Shown here piece by piece: positions 28,208 through 37,786 of a DNA stretch of 64,000 nt (position 1 is the first letter of the stretch; every line of letters begins with the position of its first letter). The notes below the pieces were generated by a model. The model worked only from the letters and a program-made list of their open reading frames with translations. It searched no databases and was not told where the DNA came from. The stretch comes from Pelagomonas calceolata (Eukaryota > Sar > Pelagophyceae > Pelagomonadales > Pelagomonadaceae), in assembly GCA_918797485.1 (NCBI GenBank), contig CAKKNE010000004.1, forward strand, positions 186,001-250,000, read 5' to 3'. The position numbers were made by a program, and so were the translations under genes.

Positions 28208-28330
28208 GTGAATAGAACAACGGCGTTATGGTCCATCTGGGTGGCGGCGTCGCTGATACTCGCAGGTTTATGTCTTGTGGCCACAACGCGGATTCGTGGG
28301 TCGCGGATTCGTCGTTTCGCGCGGCTCTAA
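28208..28330 (+). CDS. Small single-pass membrane ORF, copy 2 (GTG start)
   Basis: 40 codons beginning at the GTG that aligns with the ATG of copy 1. A hydrophobic segment (LWSIWVAASLILAGLCLVA) is followed by a basic tail (TRIRGSRIRRFARL). Nucleotide identity to copy 1 is roughly 58% over 60 bp, plus 14 of 15 bp upstream. There is no ATG, so it may be decayed. Confidence 0.22.
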   Translation: MNRTTALWSIWVAASLILAGLCLVATTRIRGSRIRRFARL

Positions 28331-28860
28331 CGGAGCCCCTAATATAGATAGGCAACTGTACTAGCGCTCTAGATGGACTATACCACTAACAAACGGATTA
28401 AAACGAACATAAACTCGGGAGTTGTCTAGTAGAATTCTTTTCCCGCCCTCCGAGCGCGGGCCGTCGGCTCCGGTTCCGCCGATTGTGTATGAAAACTGGG
28501 CTGGAGTTGATATAATGTATCATCTGGACGGTAGATGGCGGCGTCAATCGCTGGTGTATTTTGGCAAGTCTTAAGACTCATTCGCGAATGTCGCGGGCGG
28601 TGCCTTCCGGGAGGCGCGAGGGTATGTTCCCGGGCCGCTACTCTGAAATAATTGGTCGCAGCGGACGACTAGGATGTATTCTGAATTTGGGTCACTCTTT
28701 TGACGCTATCGAAGCGTATCTTTGAATTTGCTAGAATGTCGTTACGCTAGGTTATTACTACTTTCACAGACTTACTAGTAGAACTCCAGACATCAATCTA
28801 CACAAGTAGAAGCTACCGCAAGACGGCGCCGTCGACGCGAGAATAAAACAAAAGACTTAC

Positions 28861-29703
28861 TTACCCGAGCGAGTACGCCACGCGCGAAGCTTCGCCCCGC
28901 AGCGCCTCCCGCGGCATTTTTGGAGAAGCGTGGTCCGGCGCCCAGGCCAACACTTTCGTCGGGCACTCGAGAGTTTCATCATCCTTCTTCGACGGCACGT
29001 TCAAGGAGACATATCCGCGACTCTTGCCGTTCCAGGGGTTGATGTCGGCCATGGCCTCCCACAACAGTTGAGTCGGCACCCAGTGGGGCGGGTACTTGAA
29101 GCGCGCCGTATCCAGCACCAGGACCATGTCCGACGACGGCGCGAGCCCGGCGACCGGCGAGAAGTGGCCCTCGCCCGTCTGGCCCAGGACACTTCTATTG
29201 TAGCTCGCAACTAAAACACCATCTTCCAACTCCCCGTCCGACTCGTCCTCGCCGACGCACGCCTTCTCGACGGCCTCGCGAAACGTTTCTATATCAGACT
29301 CGCCGGCGCGTATTGGCCTCGCTTCGGCGCCGTTCCATCTAGCGACACCAGCAAATTCATCAAAAGACATGCCGTCGCGTTCAAAAGTTTCCAAAGGGAC
29401 GTGGGACTCCAACATAGCATCGGTGTACCACCTCCAGACGCCCTTCCATCTCCGTCGAGGGTCCACGCCTAACGCATTGAGCGACATTGACAACGTCGTG
29501 ATGCCGCAGAAGGACGGCTCGGACTGGGTCTCGTAGGTCTCAGCCAAAGCAAAGTAGCTCTTGAGGCCGTTCGACGCGAGCGCCTCCTTGAACAACACGC
29601 GGCCCGCGGGGCTCGAGAGCGCGGGCAGGTGGCGCGGCAGCGGGCGGCGGTAGAAGGTCTGGCTGAGCGAGCGGCGCGCGAGGCGGGAGGACGTTCCCGC
29701 CAT
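28861..29703 (-). CDS. Phytochelatin synthase
   Basis: 280 residues from the ATG at 29703. The papain-like catalytic triad is intact: Cys66 in SEPSFCGITTLSMSLNAL, His180 in TGEGHFSPV and Asp198 in LVLDTARFKYPPHWVP. The His-Asp spacing of 18 equals that of the plant enzyme. The conserved DPRRRWKGVWRWY block is also present. It is the gamma-glutamylcysteine dipeptidyltranspeptidase (EC 2.3.2.15) that polymerises glutathione into metal-chelating phytochelatins, protecting against Cd and other metals. It contains only the catalytic N-terminal domain; the Cys-rich sensor domain of plant enzymes is absent. The basic Ser-rich N-terminus (MAGTSSRLARRSLSQTFYRR) could be a mitochondrial presequence. 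Confidence 0.93.
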   Translation of the reverse strand: MAGTSSRLARRSLSQTFYRRPLPRHLPALSSPAGRVLFKEALASNGLKSYFALAETYETQSEPSFCGITTLSMSLNALGVDPRRRWKGVWRWYTDAMLESHVPLETFERDGMSFDEFAGVARWNGAEARPIRAGESDIETFREAVEKACVGEDESDGELEDGVLVASYNRSVLGQTGEGHFSPVAGLAPSSDMVLVLDTARFKYPPHWVPTQLLWEAMADINPWNGKSRGYVSLNVPSKKDDETLECPTKVLAWAPDHASPKMPREALRGEASRVAYSLG

Positions 29704-30791
29704 TATTTTGAGTGGGTGCGGCGCGGCGACGCTTTTTGATTGCGTGGCTGGCGCAATATGACCTCCCGGCGCTTTTCGCGCGGTTTGGCGCGGCGGCGGG
29801 CGCTGCCGGGATAATTGGCGCCAGAGCACGCTTACCGCTTTAAACGCGCTCTCCGGTCCAGCAAGCGAGCAGCTGGGCAACTTGCTGTCTTAGGGCTTTG
29901 AGGGCGTCGACAGGCTGCTTTTGGTGTGCTTGAACGCTCGGCCGCGCACCAAGTGCGTCGGTCAGCAGATCAAAAGCTGTGTGCTGCACAAAGTGACAAA
30001 GGGCACGCGCCCGACCAAACCAGCACCAGACCGCTCTCAAAGGCCATTCAGGCTTCGTGTGGATCCGTAGGAGAAGCGACACGTGCCAAGCGCGGTCGAC
30101 GCGGGTTTTGACACCCGGCCTCCCACCAGGAAAGCGGCGCCGCGCGGCGTGCTGGATATCGCGCCTCCACCCGATCACTCTGATCACCGCATCGACCTCG
30201 ACGCGCGAGAATCAAACTCCAAACCGCGCGAGCGGCCCATTTTTTCATCACCACATTTCAAGTAATTTTTGCGCTGACTCGCGCGCGGGCGGACCAGGCG
30301 CGCGTGACGAGGGACTCACCGGCTAGACAACCGTGTCAGGAAACGCCCGGCTCGCTGTCAAAGAGACACACGCAGCCACACCAAAAATAAGCGTTTCCGA
30401 CCTCGTACGTCAAATCAGGTTGACCCATGGTGCGCTACGTGAAGAACGAGGGCCGCCCGGCCCTGGGCTTCGCCGTCGAGAGCGAGGAGAGCGACGAGAG
30501 CTCGGACGACGAACCACTAAGTGACCAGCCCTGGTCATCGAGTTCATGGACGCGGGGAGTTTAGATCATCTAAATATGCGGCGCGCGCGCGTTTGTTCCT
30601 CAGGCGGTCAACTGGCCGTCTGAGAGGTTCGTCAAAGACGCACAACGTTCTAAACGCGTGTAACGCTTGCTTTATAGCGCGTAACAGTCAAGCTCTGGTA
30701 GGCTGGAAAAACCCGTTTTATAGGAGCTCGAGCTCATCTGTCAACTCTTGTAGACTTTCAGATAAACTTATATAAGCTAAACACTCTATCA
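29704..30791. other. 1.1 kb intergenic region with one small open frame
   Basis: Lies between phytochelatin synthase and the 3' end of the M16 peptidase gene. GC-rich on the left and AT-richer after 30570. Apart from the 45-codon frame at 30427, no gene, RNA or element was recognised. Confidence 0.4.
30427..30564 (+). CDS. Small acidic open frame, uncertain
   Basis: 45 codons from ATG: MVRYVKNEGRPALGFAVESE, then an acidic Ser/Glu/Asp run and a Ser/Trp end. Codon choice in the first 30 codons resembles real genes here, but it is isolated. It may be a first exon, a gene fragment or chance. Confidence 0.25.
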   Translation: MVRYVKNEGRPALGFAVESEESDESSDDEPLSDQPWSSSSWTRGV

Positions 30792-33700
30792 TCAAACACC
30801 TGTCGTCCGCCTCGACCGCACCACGGCCACGGCTGCCACCGTCGCGGCGGCGGCCGCCACGAGCAACACACGATTTCTAAAGAACGGCGGCGGCGGCGCG
30901 AGGCGCACCCGCACGCGCCGGTCGAGCGACGCCGGCAGCGCGCGCGTCAGCGTCGCGCCGACCGCGCTCACGCCCTCGGGCCCCGCCAGCGCCGCGCGCA
31001 CGCGTTCGTTCACGCGCATCGTCTCGGCCACCGTGGCCCCCACGTCGCCGCGGTACCGCGGGCTGAGGTAGGTCGAAGACACGGTCGCGGCCCAGTGGTT
31101 GTTCGTCCGCAACCGCTCGGCGCGGTCGTTCGCGAGGGCCTCGAGGACCGAGTCGAGGTCGCGTTTCTTCGGGCCCGCCTTCGCCGCCACCGCGAGCGCC
31201 GACCGGACCATGCCGTCCACCGCCTCGTGCCGCTCGGGCTGGTGCCCGCAGCTAATGTCGAGGATGCCGTCCAAAGGCCGCACCGCGTCGACGAGCGGAT
31301 CCGCCGTGTGGTAGTCGATGTACGCGCTCACGCTGTAGACGTCGGCCGCGTCGAACCGTAAAGCTTCGGTGAGCTGGAGCTGCAGGCACCGCGCCGCGAC
31401 GTCGACGCGCACGGACTCCGCGAGCCGCTCCTCGGCCTTCTCCTCGTCGGTGCTACCTTTGGAGGCGCCGACGCGCACGGGCCAGGACCACCTCGACCGC
31501 GCGCGCGCCAGCTGTTGATCGTCGTCCGTGACCGCCGCGGCCGTCGTCGCCCTTACCACGGCCTCGACCGGCCCTCTCGCCGGGAAGCTCGCGCCGAGGG
31601 GCTCGCACGCCTCCGCCGTGATCGGCGCCTCACCCTTCACGAAGCCGAACTCCTCGGCGCGCGGGTACGCCGCCCGGACCTGCGCCCGGCCCGGCAGGGG
31701 CGCCAGGTAGGCGTCCACCAACCTTGTGAGCGTCGCGTCGTCGGGCAGGCTGCCGACGATGGCGACGCGGAAGCCGTCCGGCGACCTGCGGACACGTCGC
31801 GTCGATGGCGTGGAGGCGCGACGCGCCGCGACAATTTGATTTATGCACTGCCGGCGGACGCAAATCCCGCGTCGTAAAAATCGCACGCCGTCGCCGCGTC
31901 GAACTCGTCCAGGTCGGCGTTCGTCCAGTGGCGCCAGAAGGGGTGGTCGCGCGTCACGAGCTGGTCGCGCTTCGTCGCGAAGCGCGCGCCGGGGTCGCGC
32001 TCCCGCTCCCGCACGGCGTCGCGGCTCGCGTCGACGTAGGTCCGCGCCTGGGCCTCGCTGCGCTGCGGCGTGTTGGCGAAGAGGCGCGCGAGGAGACCGA
32101 AGAGGGTCTCGACCTCGTCTGCCGTGCAATCCCCCGACACGATGCGCCGGTAGGCGTCGATGTCCGCGCCCAGCGCGACGCGCCGGCCGCCGAGCGCGTC
32201 GTTGAGCGCGGCGCGCGGCGCGCCAACCTGTGCGCAAATCAATCGGTGAGTCGGGTGCATTCGCCGCGACAATTTGATTTATGCACTGGCGCCGACGGCG
32301 CCGTAGCGCCCGGCGAGGCTCGCGCCGCCGCGCGCGCTCATCGCCAGTTTCGCGTCTTTCTTCGCGTCGCGCCCGCAGAGCCGGGACAGGCCGCCGGCCG
32401 CGCACCCGAACAGCACGACCTCGTCGTCCTTAAAGTCGGTGCGCACGAAGGTGACCGTGCCGCCGTTGCCCAGCGAGAGCTCCAGCGCCTCGAGGCCGTT
32501 CGGCAGAGGCAGGCGCCGGCTTGTCACGGACGAGCGCTCGCCAGTGGGCGGCGCGAAGAAGGCGTCGGCGTCGAAGGCCTCGGTCGCCGCGACGGCGCCG
32601 CCCGCCGCGTCGTCGAGTAATGTCTTTAGCTCGGCCTCGAGCGCCGCAGCGGGCACTGAGGGCGCCTGCCAGGGCCACCGGAAGCCCGGCGCGGGCCGCG
32701 TCGCCGCGACGACGGCGTCGAGGTTCTCCGCGGGGAACATGGCCGCGATCGCCTCTCGGACGTCCTCGACGGTGACCGTCTGCAGCAGCGCGGCCGCGAG
32801 CGCGACCTCGTCGCGGTCGTCGACGTACGGCGCCGCGAGCAGGAAGTGGTCCCGCGCCTCGTCGGCCAGCGATGACGACTCGGTCTGGTCCCGCTCCTTC
32901 CACTGCGTCTGCAGGTCGCCCAGGATCTCGCGCCGCGCCATGCGCAGCTCGTCCTCCGTGACGCGGTCGCGCTTCTCGACGACGACGCGCCACGCGCTCC
33001 GCAAAGCGTCGGCGACGCGGTCGTGGGCCAGGGGCACGGCGCTCAGCATGCTGACGGTCACGCCCTGGATGCCATCGGCGACGCGCCGCAGCGCGACGGG
33101 CGGCTGCGCGCCGACGGACGCCGAGCTGAACGGCGGCGCGCTCGCCATGGCGAGCTTCGCGAGCTGGCGGTTCACGACGTTCTGGGCCACGTCGCCGACG
33201 AGCCACCGCCGGAATCCGCCGACCGTCGTCGCGGCCTCGTAGCGCTTGGCCACACTGATAGCGGCGAAGGCCGACGTCGCCTCGGCGTCCTCGAAGACGC
33301 TCGCGCGGACGCGCCGCCGCGGCGCCTCCGCGAACACGGCGGCGCCGAAGCTTGACTCGTCGGGGAAGAAGGCCGCCGGCGCGCGCGGCCACGGCCGCGC
33401 GGCGCCCTTCCGAAAGTAGGGCGCGAAGGCCCGGTCGAGCTGGTCGACCTGGACCGCGTCGGGCACCGCGCCGACGACGATAACCTGTGTGGAAATCAAC
33501 CAGTTCGTCGGGTGCACTGACGCGGCCGTCCTGGCTCGGTCGAGCGGTGAGGAACCGGCATCACCACGCCATCGAGCAGACGTCGCGTCGATGGCGTGGA
33601 GGACGACGCGATGATTCAGCACAACGCGCCGTAAAAGTTTGATTTCCACACAGACAATAACGGCCAGGGCGTCGGCCGTGTAGTGCCGCTCGTAGAACCC

Positions 33701-34430
33701 TCGGATCGTCTCGGGCCGGGCCGTGCGCACGACCTCGAGGTTCCCGATGGGGAGGCGCGCCGCGAGCGTCGTGCCCTCGAACGTGTGGCGGAAGTGGCTT
33801 TCCGTGCCTGCGCAGCAATAAAAAATTACCGACTCGACACAGTGGTTGATTGCGACGCAGCTCGGTACTTCGCTGGGCCCAGTCCTTGCCCTGGCGCCAC
33901 TCCTCCAGCACGATCTTGCGCTCCGCGTCGACGTCGGACGCGTCGACCTTCGCCGCCTCGCCGACCAACGCCGCCAGCAGCTCCAACGCCCGCCCGAAGA
34001 AGTCCGCCGGCACGTGCAGAAAAAAGACCGTCTCCTCGAAGGACGTATAGGCGTTCTGGTGCGCGCCGAAGGAGACGCCGTGGGCCTCGAGCTCCCGCAG
34101 CGCGGACCAGCGCGTTCCGTCCGCGTCCGTGCGCGCCCGGAACGCGAGGTGTTCCAGGACGTGCGCGAGGCCTCGTTCGTCGTCCGTCTCGTCGATGGAG
34201 CCCGCCCGCACCGCAATCACGAGCTCCACGCGGTCGCGCGGCTCGTCATTTTTGCGCCAGTAATACGTGAGGCCGCTCTCCGGTAGCACGCCGGTCCGCG
34301 TCTTCGTGCCCCGCGGGAGCGGCGCGTCGTCGTCGAGCGGGCCGGTCCACTGCGGCAGCGACTCGATGAGTTTTTTCACGGCTTCCTCCTCGCGCTGCTG
34401 CCAGTTCGACGCATTGCTGGTGGATGGCAT
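30792..34430 (-). CDS. M16 (pitrilysin-family) zinc metallopeptidase, five exons
   Basis: Exons 33869-34430, 33662-33807, 32297-33484, 31860-32227 and 30792-31785 join in frame to 1085 residues. The inverted zinc motif HVLEH (His90, Glu93, His94) and a third ligand around Glu170 (DAERKIVLEEW) are intact. DADGTRWSALRELEAHGVSF and FYERHYTADALAVIVVG are also typical. Two M16 halves are recognisable, the second starting near FWRHWTNADLDEFDA; only the first has the zinc site, as in pitrilysin or insulysin. The C-terminus ends in a hydrophobic helix and basic tail (LLVAAAAATVAAVAVV, RSRR), suggesting a tail anchor. All four introns are introners, of 61, 177, 69 and 74 bp. Confidence 0.88.
31786..31850 (-). 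mobile_element. Introner in the M16 gene (fourth intron)
   Basis: Ends CAGTGCATAAATC (donor side) and GTCCGCAG (acceptor side). Flanked by GTCCGCCGG and GTCGCCGG, a slightly decayed duplication. The end toward 31850, ACAATTTGATTTATGCACTG on the plus strand, is identical to that of the element at 32228-32288. The intron is 31786-31859. Confidence 0.75.
32228..32288 (-). mobile_element. Introner in the M16 gene (third intron)
   Basis: 61 bp with ends CAGTGCATAAATCAA and TTGATTTGCGCACAG. Flanked by GTCGGCGC/GTTGGCGC (7 of 8 identical, minus strand). The intron is 32228-32296 with a GT donor from the duplicate. Confidence 0.85.
33485..33653 (-). mobile_element. Introner in the M16 gene (second intron)
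   Basis: 169 bp with 15-bp perfect inverted ends CTGTGTGGAAATCAA/TTGATTTCCACACAG. Flanked by GTTATTGT and GTTATCGT. The interior includes CTCCACGCCATCGACGCGACG and CTGCTCGATGGCGTGG (hairpin) and CACCGCTCGACCGAGCCAGG, nearly identical to the element at 38957 but in the opposite orientation relative to its host gene. The intron is 33485-33661. Confidence 0.93.
33808..33860 (-). mobile_element. Short introner in the M16 gene (first intron)
   Basis: 53 bp with ends CTGCGTCGCAATCAA and TTATTGCTGCGCAG. Flanked by GTACCGAG and GCACGGAA. The protein reading favours GCACGGAA as the original target, so the GT donor arose by change of the left copy. The intron is 33808-33868. Confidence 0.7.
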
Positions 34431-34582
34431 GCTGTCTCTCTGAGAGCAACTACTGCTGCACCACAGAGCGAGCTGTCCTCGCACAGGTGCGTGCAGTCGC
34501 CGAACAGCGATGTTCTTGGACCACCACGCGATGCGCGATCACGGCGGGGCCTCGCGTCTCGCGTTTTTTTTAGGCAAGAAGA

Positions 34583-34605
34583 GCTAGCGGTATAAGACAC
34601 TAGGC
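34583..34605 (-). promoter_or_regulatory. Common upstream element before the M16 gene
   Basis: On the minus strand GCCTAGTGTCTTATACCGCT then AGC, in gene orientation, about 155 bp before the M16 ATG. Confidence 0.55.
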
Positions 34606-34821
34606 ATCTCGAGCAAGCTGCGCGCGGATCTAGCGGTTAATCGCAGCTTATTGCCAGTTTTTGCCTGGCTACGTTTGTTATCGATCGCTGTGAACGCAGT
34701 GCGCACCGCTCGAGCGCTCGCCACCACGGCTGTAGCAAAATATCAAAATCAGCATTGAGAGCACTGTCTGAGCACTGCCAGATCACTGCCCCAATCTAAC
34801 CCCCACGTGCGGCAAGGCATT

Positions 34822-36201
34822 ATGATTACACGCAACTCCTCGACGACGGCCGCCGCGACCGCCGCAACCGCCGCGGCCGCGCTCGCGGCCCTCGCCTGGC
34901 GCCGCCGCCGCGCCCGGAGCGCGGACACAAAAGCTATGGCGATACTGGCAGCGCGCAACGCGCGCATGCACTCGACCGAAGCCATCCGCCACGGTCGAGC
35001 CTTCGACGTGAGGGCGAGCGACGTCTTCGTCGTGACGTACCCCAAGTGCGGGACGACGTGGGTCTCCGCGATCGCCCACTTTTTGAGGGGCGGCGACGAG
35101 GACGACTTCGGGGAGATCTGCGAGGCCATGCCCTGGGACATTATTGCCTTGGACTGCGGCCAGAATTGTAACGATGAGCAGGGCCGGTCGCCGCGGCTCT
35201 TCAAGTCGCACGAGGCTTATCATACGATCGCCAAGGGCGGCAGGTACGTCTACGTGGCGCGCGCGCCGGCCGACGCACTCGTATCGTTCTACAAGTTCCT
35301 CCCCCCGTACATGCACGCGCCGCACATGTCGATCGAGGCTTTTTGCGCGGGCGTCTTCGGCGGGCTCTCGCACAGCGGCGGCGTCTGGGCCCACCTCTGC
35401 GGCTGGTGGGCGCGGCGCCGCGACGCGAACGTCTGCTGGGTCTGCTACGAGACGTTGCGGGCGCACCCCGAGCGCGAGATCGCGCGCATCGCGCGGTTCA
35501 TGGGCGTGCCCGCCGACGCGGCGACGGTCGCGCGCGTCGCGGCGCGGACGTCGCTGGCGGCGATGCGCGCGGCCGGGCCCAAGTACGACGACCACTTCGT
35601 CTTCCACCGTCTCAAGGGCCAGATCGGCATTGCTGGGGAGCACCGCGCGTCGAAGGTGCGGCAGGGCACCGTCGGCCGCGGTGCGGCGCTGCCGGCTTCC
35701 GTGCGGAGGATGCTCGAGGCGCGGTGGCGCGACACGGTCTTCCGGCGGACGGGGCTCGCGTCCTACGGCGAACTGCGCGCGGTCGCGGCGCGCGAGGCCG
35801 CGGCGCCGTCGGTGACGCGGTCGCCGAGGGGCTCCTACGACGCCGACGGCCTCGCCGAGCTCGCGCCACCGCGGCCCCAGGCGACGCGCGGGCCGAGCGG
35901 CTCCTATGACTGCGGCGACTTCGACGAGGCGCCGCCCGCCGGGCCCACGCCGACGCGGGGCCCCCGCGGATCGTACGACGACAACAGCGACTTCGAGGAC
36001 GACATCGCGAACCTGACGCCGCCAGCGCCCGACTCGCCAATCGACCGTGCGATCGCCGACGCGCGGGCGGACATCCACGACCGCGTCGAGCAGCGCGTGG
36101 CCGAGCTGGGTGCCGACGAGGACGCGCGCGCCGCCCCGCCGCCGCGGCCGCCGCCCGCTCCCGGCGACCCGTACGACTGGATTCCCGTCGAAGAGGATTA
36201 G
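34822..36201 (+). CDS. Sulfotransferase with membrane anchor and repeated C-terminal tail
   Basis: 459 residues. An Ala-rich hydrophobic helix (TAAAALAALAW) followed by RRRRAR near the N-terminus suggests a type II Golgi membrane protein. The PAPS 5'-phosphosulfate loop is TYPKCGTTWVS (usual TYPKSGTTW) and the 3'-phosphate motif is YVYVARAPADALVSFYKF. It should transfer sulfate from PAPS to a hydroxyl or amine; the substrate is unknown. After the domain (~300) a tail carries three copies of TRxPxGSYD spaced about 30 residues, then a Pro/Asp-rich end. The tail is not part of known sulfotransferases and may be a docking region. Confidence 0.87.
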   Translation: MITRNSSTTAAATAATAAAALAALAWRRRRARSADTKAMAILAARNARMHSTEAIRHGRAFDVRASDVFVVTYPKCGTTWVSAIAHFLRGGDEDDFGEICEAMPWDIIALDCGQNCNDEQGRSPRLFKSHEAYHTIAKGGRYVYVARAPADALVSFYKFLPPYMHAPHMSIEAFCAGVFGGLSHSGGVWAHLCGWWARRRDANVCWVCYETLRAHPEREIARIARFMGVPADAATVARVAARTSLAAMRAAGPKYDDHFVFHRLKGQIGIAGEHRASKVRQGTVGRGAALPASVRRMLEARWRDTVFRRTGLASYGELRAVAAREAAAPSVTRSPRGSYDADGLAELAPPRPQATRGPSGSYDCGDFDEAPPAGPTPTRGPRGSYDDNSDFEDDIANLTPPAPDSPIDRAIADARADIHDRVEQRVAELGADEDARAAPPPRPPPAPGDPYDWIPVEED

Positions 36202-36294
36202 TCCGAGTGAGTAATTTCGAGGAGGAGTGATCATCACGCGCGCGCGAATACTATCAGAAGCAGCGTGCTGCGTGCGGAAGGACTTAATTTTGGT

Positions 36295-36314
36295 GCTAGT
36301 GTGTTGATACGCTA
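36295..36314 (+). promoter_or_regulatory. Common upstream element (variant) before the gene at 36432
   Basis: GCTAGTGTGTTGATACGCTA, in gene orientation, about 120 bp before the ATG. Confidence 0.5.
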
Positions 36315-36431
36315 AGTTTTAATTTTTTGCAAATAGTTCGCGCGCGCGAACGAGCTGAGATCGCATTGCTGCGTGGCGAGACGTCGCTTGCGTGGCGGGG
36401 CGGCCAGGCTCTAAGCCCCACACTGAGCGGC

Positions 36432-37688
36432 ATGGAGACAAAAACGCCGTGGGCCGCCGAAGGGCTCACCCTCTCGAGCCGCGAGGAGAAGCTAGCTCAT
36501 TACCTGCTATCTCGCGGCAAGACAGATCAATTGGAGCGGCTTCTCGCGAAAGCGCGCGCGGGCGTGTCGACGGGGCTTACATCGCCCGCGGCGGGCGGTC
36601 ACGCCCACGCGACCAACGCGTCGCGGCCCTCGCGGGCCCGGCCGTTGGCGCCCCACAATCGTCCGCCGCCGCGGCCCGGCAAAGGTCCGCAGCGGCGCCC
36701 GCCGTCCGTCGCCTACGCGGCGCGACGCGGCCCCGAGCAAGCGCCGGTGAAAGCGCCGGTGACCGCGACCGCGCGAGCGCCCGATCCGCCGTCTCTGCCG
36801 CCGCCGCCGCCGCGCAAGGAAACACCATCGCCACCCGACGAGGCGTCGCCGGGCGAGACGCCGTCGCCCGCGAACGTGACGCTCCGTCGGCGCGGACGCG
36901 CTGGACCCGTACGGTCCGTACCGCCAACTCCTCAAGGTGCTACGCCGCCGCAAGCGCCACCGACGCTCGTGCGCGAAGCGACGCCTCCACAGGCTTCCCC
37001 GGTCGCGGCGACGGCGACGCCACCCCCCCTTCGCGAGGCTACTCCGCCGCAAGCTTCGTTGTCGGCTCCGACACCGGTGCGGAACGCGACGCCGCCAGCC
37101 GCGCCGACGCCGGTTGTTGCGGCGCCGGCGACGGTCTCGCCGATCTATCGGGACACGGCCCTCATCGCGGCAGATGACGAGGCCTGCGAGCGAGCGCTCA
37201 CGAATTGGCTCAGGGCACCGGGTCTAGCGGCGGACGCCTCGGCCGCAGAGTGGCGCGACGCGTGGCGGGTCGCCGCGGCGGCGGCCGACGTGGCCCTCCA
37301 GAAGGCCGTGCAAGTGGATCAAGAGCGAATGCGGGTTCTGAACGATTATGAGACCTTCCGGGCCGGGGCCACGAATCTCGCCACGCTTGCGGCAAGAAAC
37401 GCGCACGCCGAGCTAGAGACGGCCAAAACGCGCATCTCCGCCCTCAAAGTGAGCCTGGCGCGCTACCAGGCCGCCTACCCCCCGCCGCCCGTCGGCGACG
37501 AGGCGGCCTCCGACGACGCCCACGACGGATCGGCGCTACCGGCTTCGGAAGCCGCGCCGCGCGCCCAGACGGACGTCCTAGCGCCGACTCCGCGGCCCGG
37601 ACGCGCGCGCCTATCGGTCGCGACGCCGGCGCCGCGCCCGCGGCGCTACGCCACGAGATCCTCGACGCGCCGCGGCCGCGCGGACTGA
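36432..37688 (+). CDS. Pro-rich protein of unknown function
   Basis: 418 residues from the ATG at 36432. Residues 15-45 form a helix (SSREEKLAHYLLSRGKTDQL) resembling a short dimerisation or docking segment. Residues 60-260 are Pro/Ala/Thr-rich low complexity with repeats of REATPPQAS and RNATPP. Residues 275-390 are predicted helices and coiled coil (AADVALQKAVQVDQERMRVL; AELETAKTRISALKVSLARY). The tail is Arg/Pro-rich. No family recognised. It converges with the ABCA gene; the spacer holds CTACTACTAGTACG. Confidence 0.65.
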   Translation: METKTPWAAEGLTLSSREEKLAHYLLSRGKTDQLERLLAKARAGVSTGLTSPAAGGHAHATNASRPSRARPLAPHNRPPPRPGKGPQRRPPSVAYAARRGPEQAPVKAPVTATARAPDPPSLPPPPPRKETPSPPDEASPGETPSPANVTLRRRGRAGPVRSVPPTPQGATPPQAPPTLVREATPPQASPVAATATPPPLREATPPQASLSAPTPVRNATPPAAPTPVVAAPATVSPIYRDTALIAADDEACERALTNWLRAPGLAADASAAEWRDAWRVAAAAADVALQKAVQVDQERMRVLNDYETFRAGATNLATLAARNAHAELETAKTRISALKVSLARYQAAYPPPPVGDEAASDDAHDGSALPASEAAPRAQTDVLAPTPRPGRARLSVATPAPRPRRYATRSSTRRGRAD

Positions 37689-37786
37689 AGTCATGTGGCG
37701 AACCCCCCCAAGACCCAAGCAAGAACGACGACTAAAGAAGACCTACTACTAGTACGACGGGATAGGAACGACGGGAGGCGAAGATG

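Larger units (their letters stand above)
27300..28860. other. 1.6 kb AT-richer, gene-poor island
   Basis: No convincing gene longer than 45 codons. GC is visibly lower than in the flanks, especially after 27700. Two diverged copies of a ~90 bp segment (around 27903 and 28193) each carry a short open frame, and a weaker third similarity lies at about 28505-28565. T/A runs occur near 27380 and 27690-27750. No known transposon ends, tRNA or rRNA were recognised. Confidence 0.5.

Noticed and set aside
34783-36237. 484-codon minus-strand frame opposite the sulfotransferase
   Set aside because: Antisense shadow; the plus strand carries the PAPS-binding motifs.
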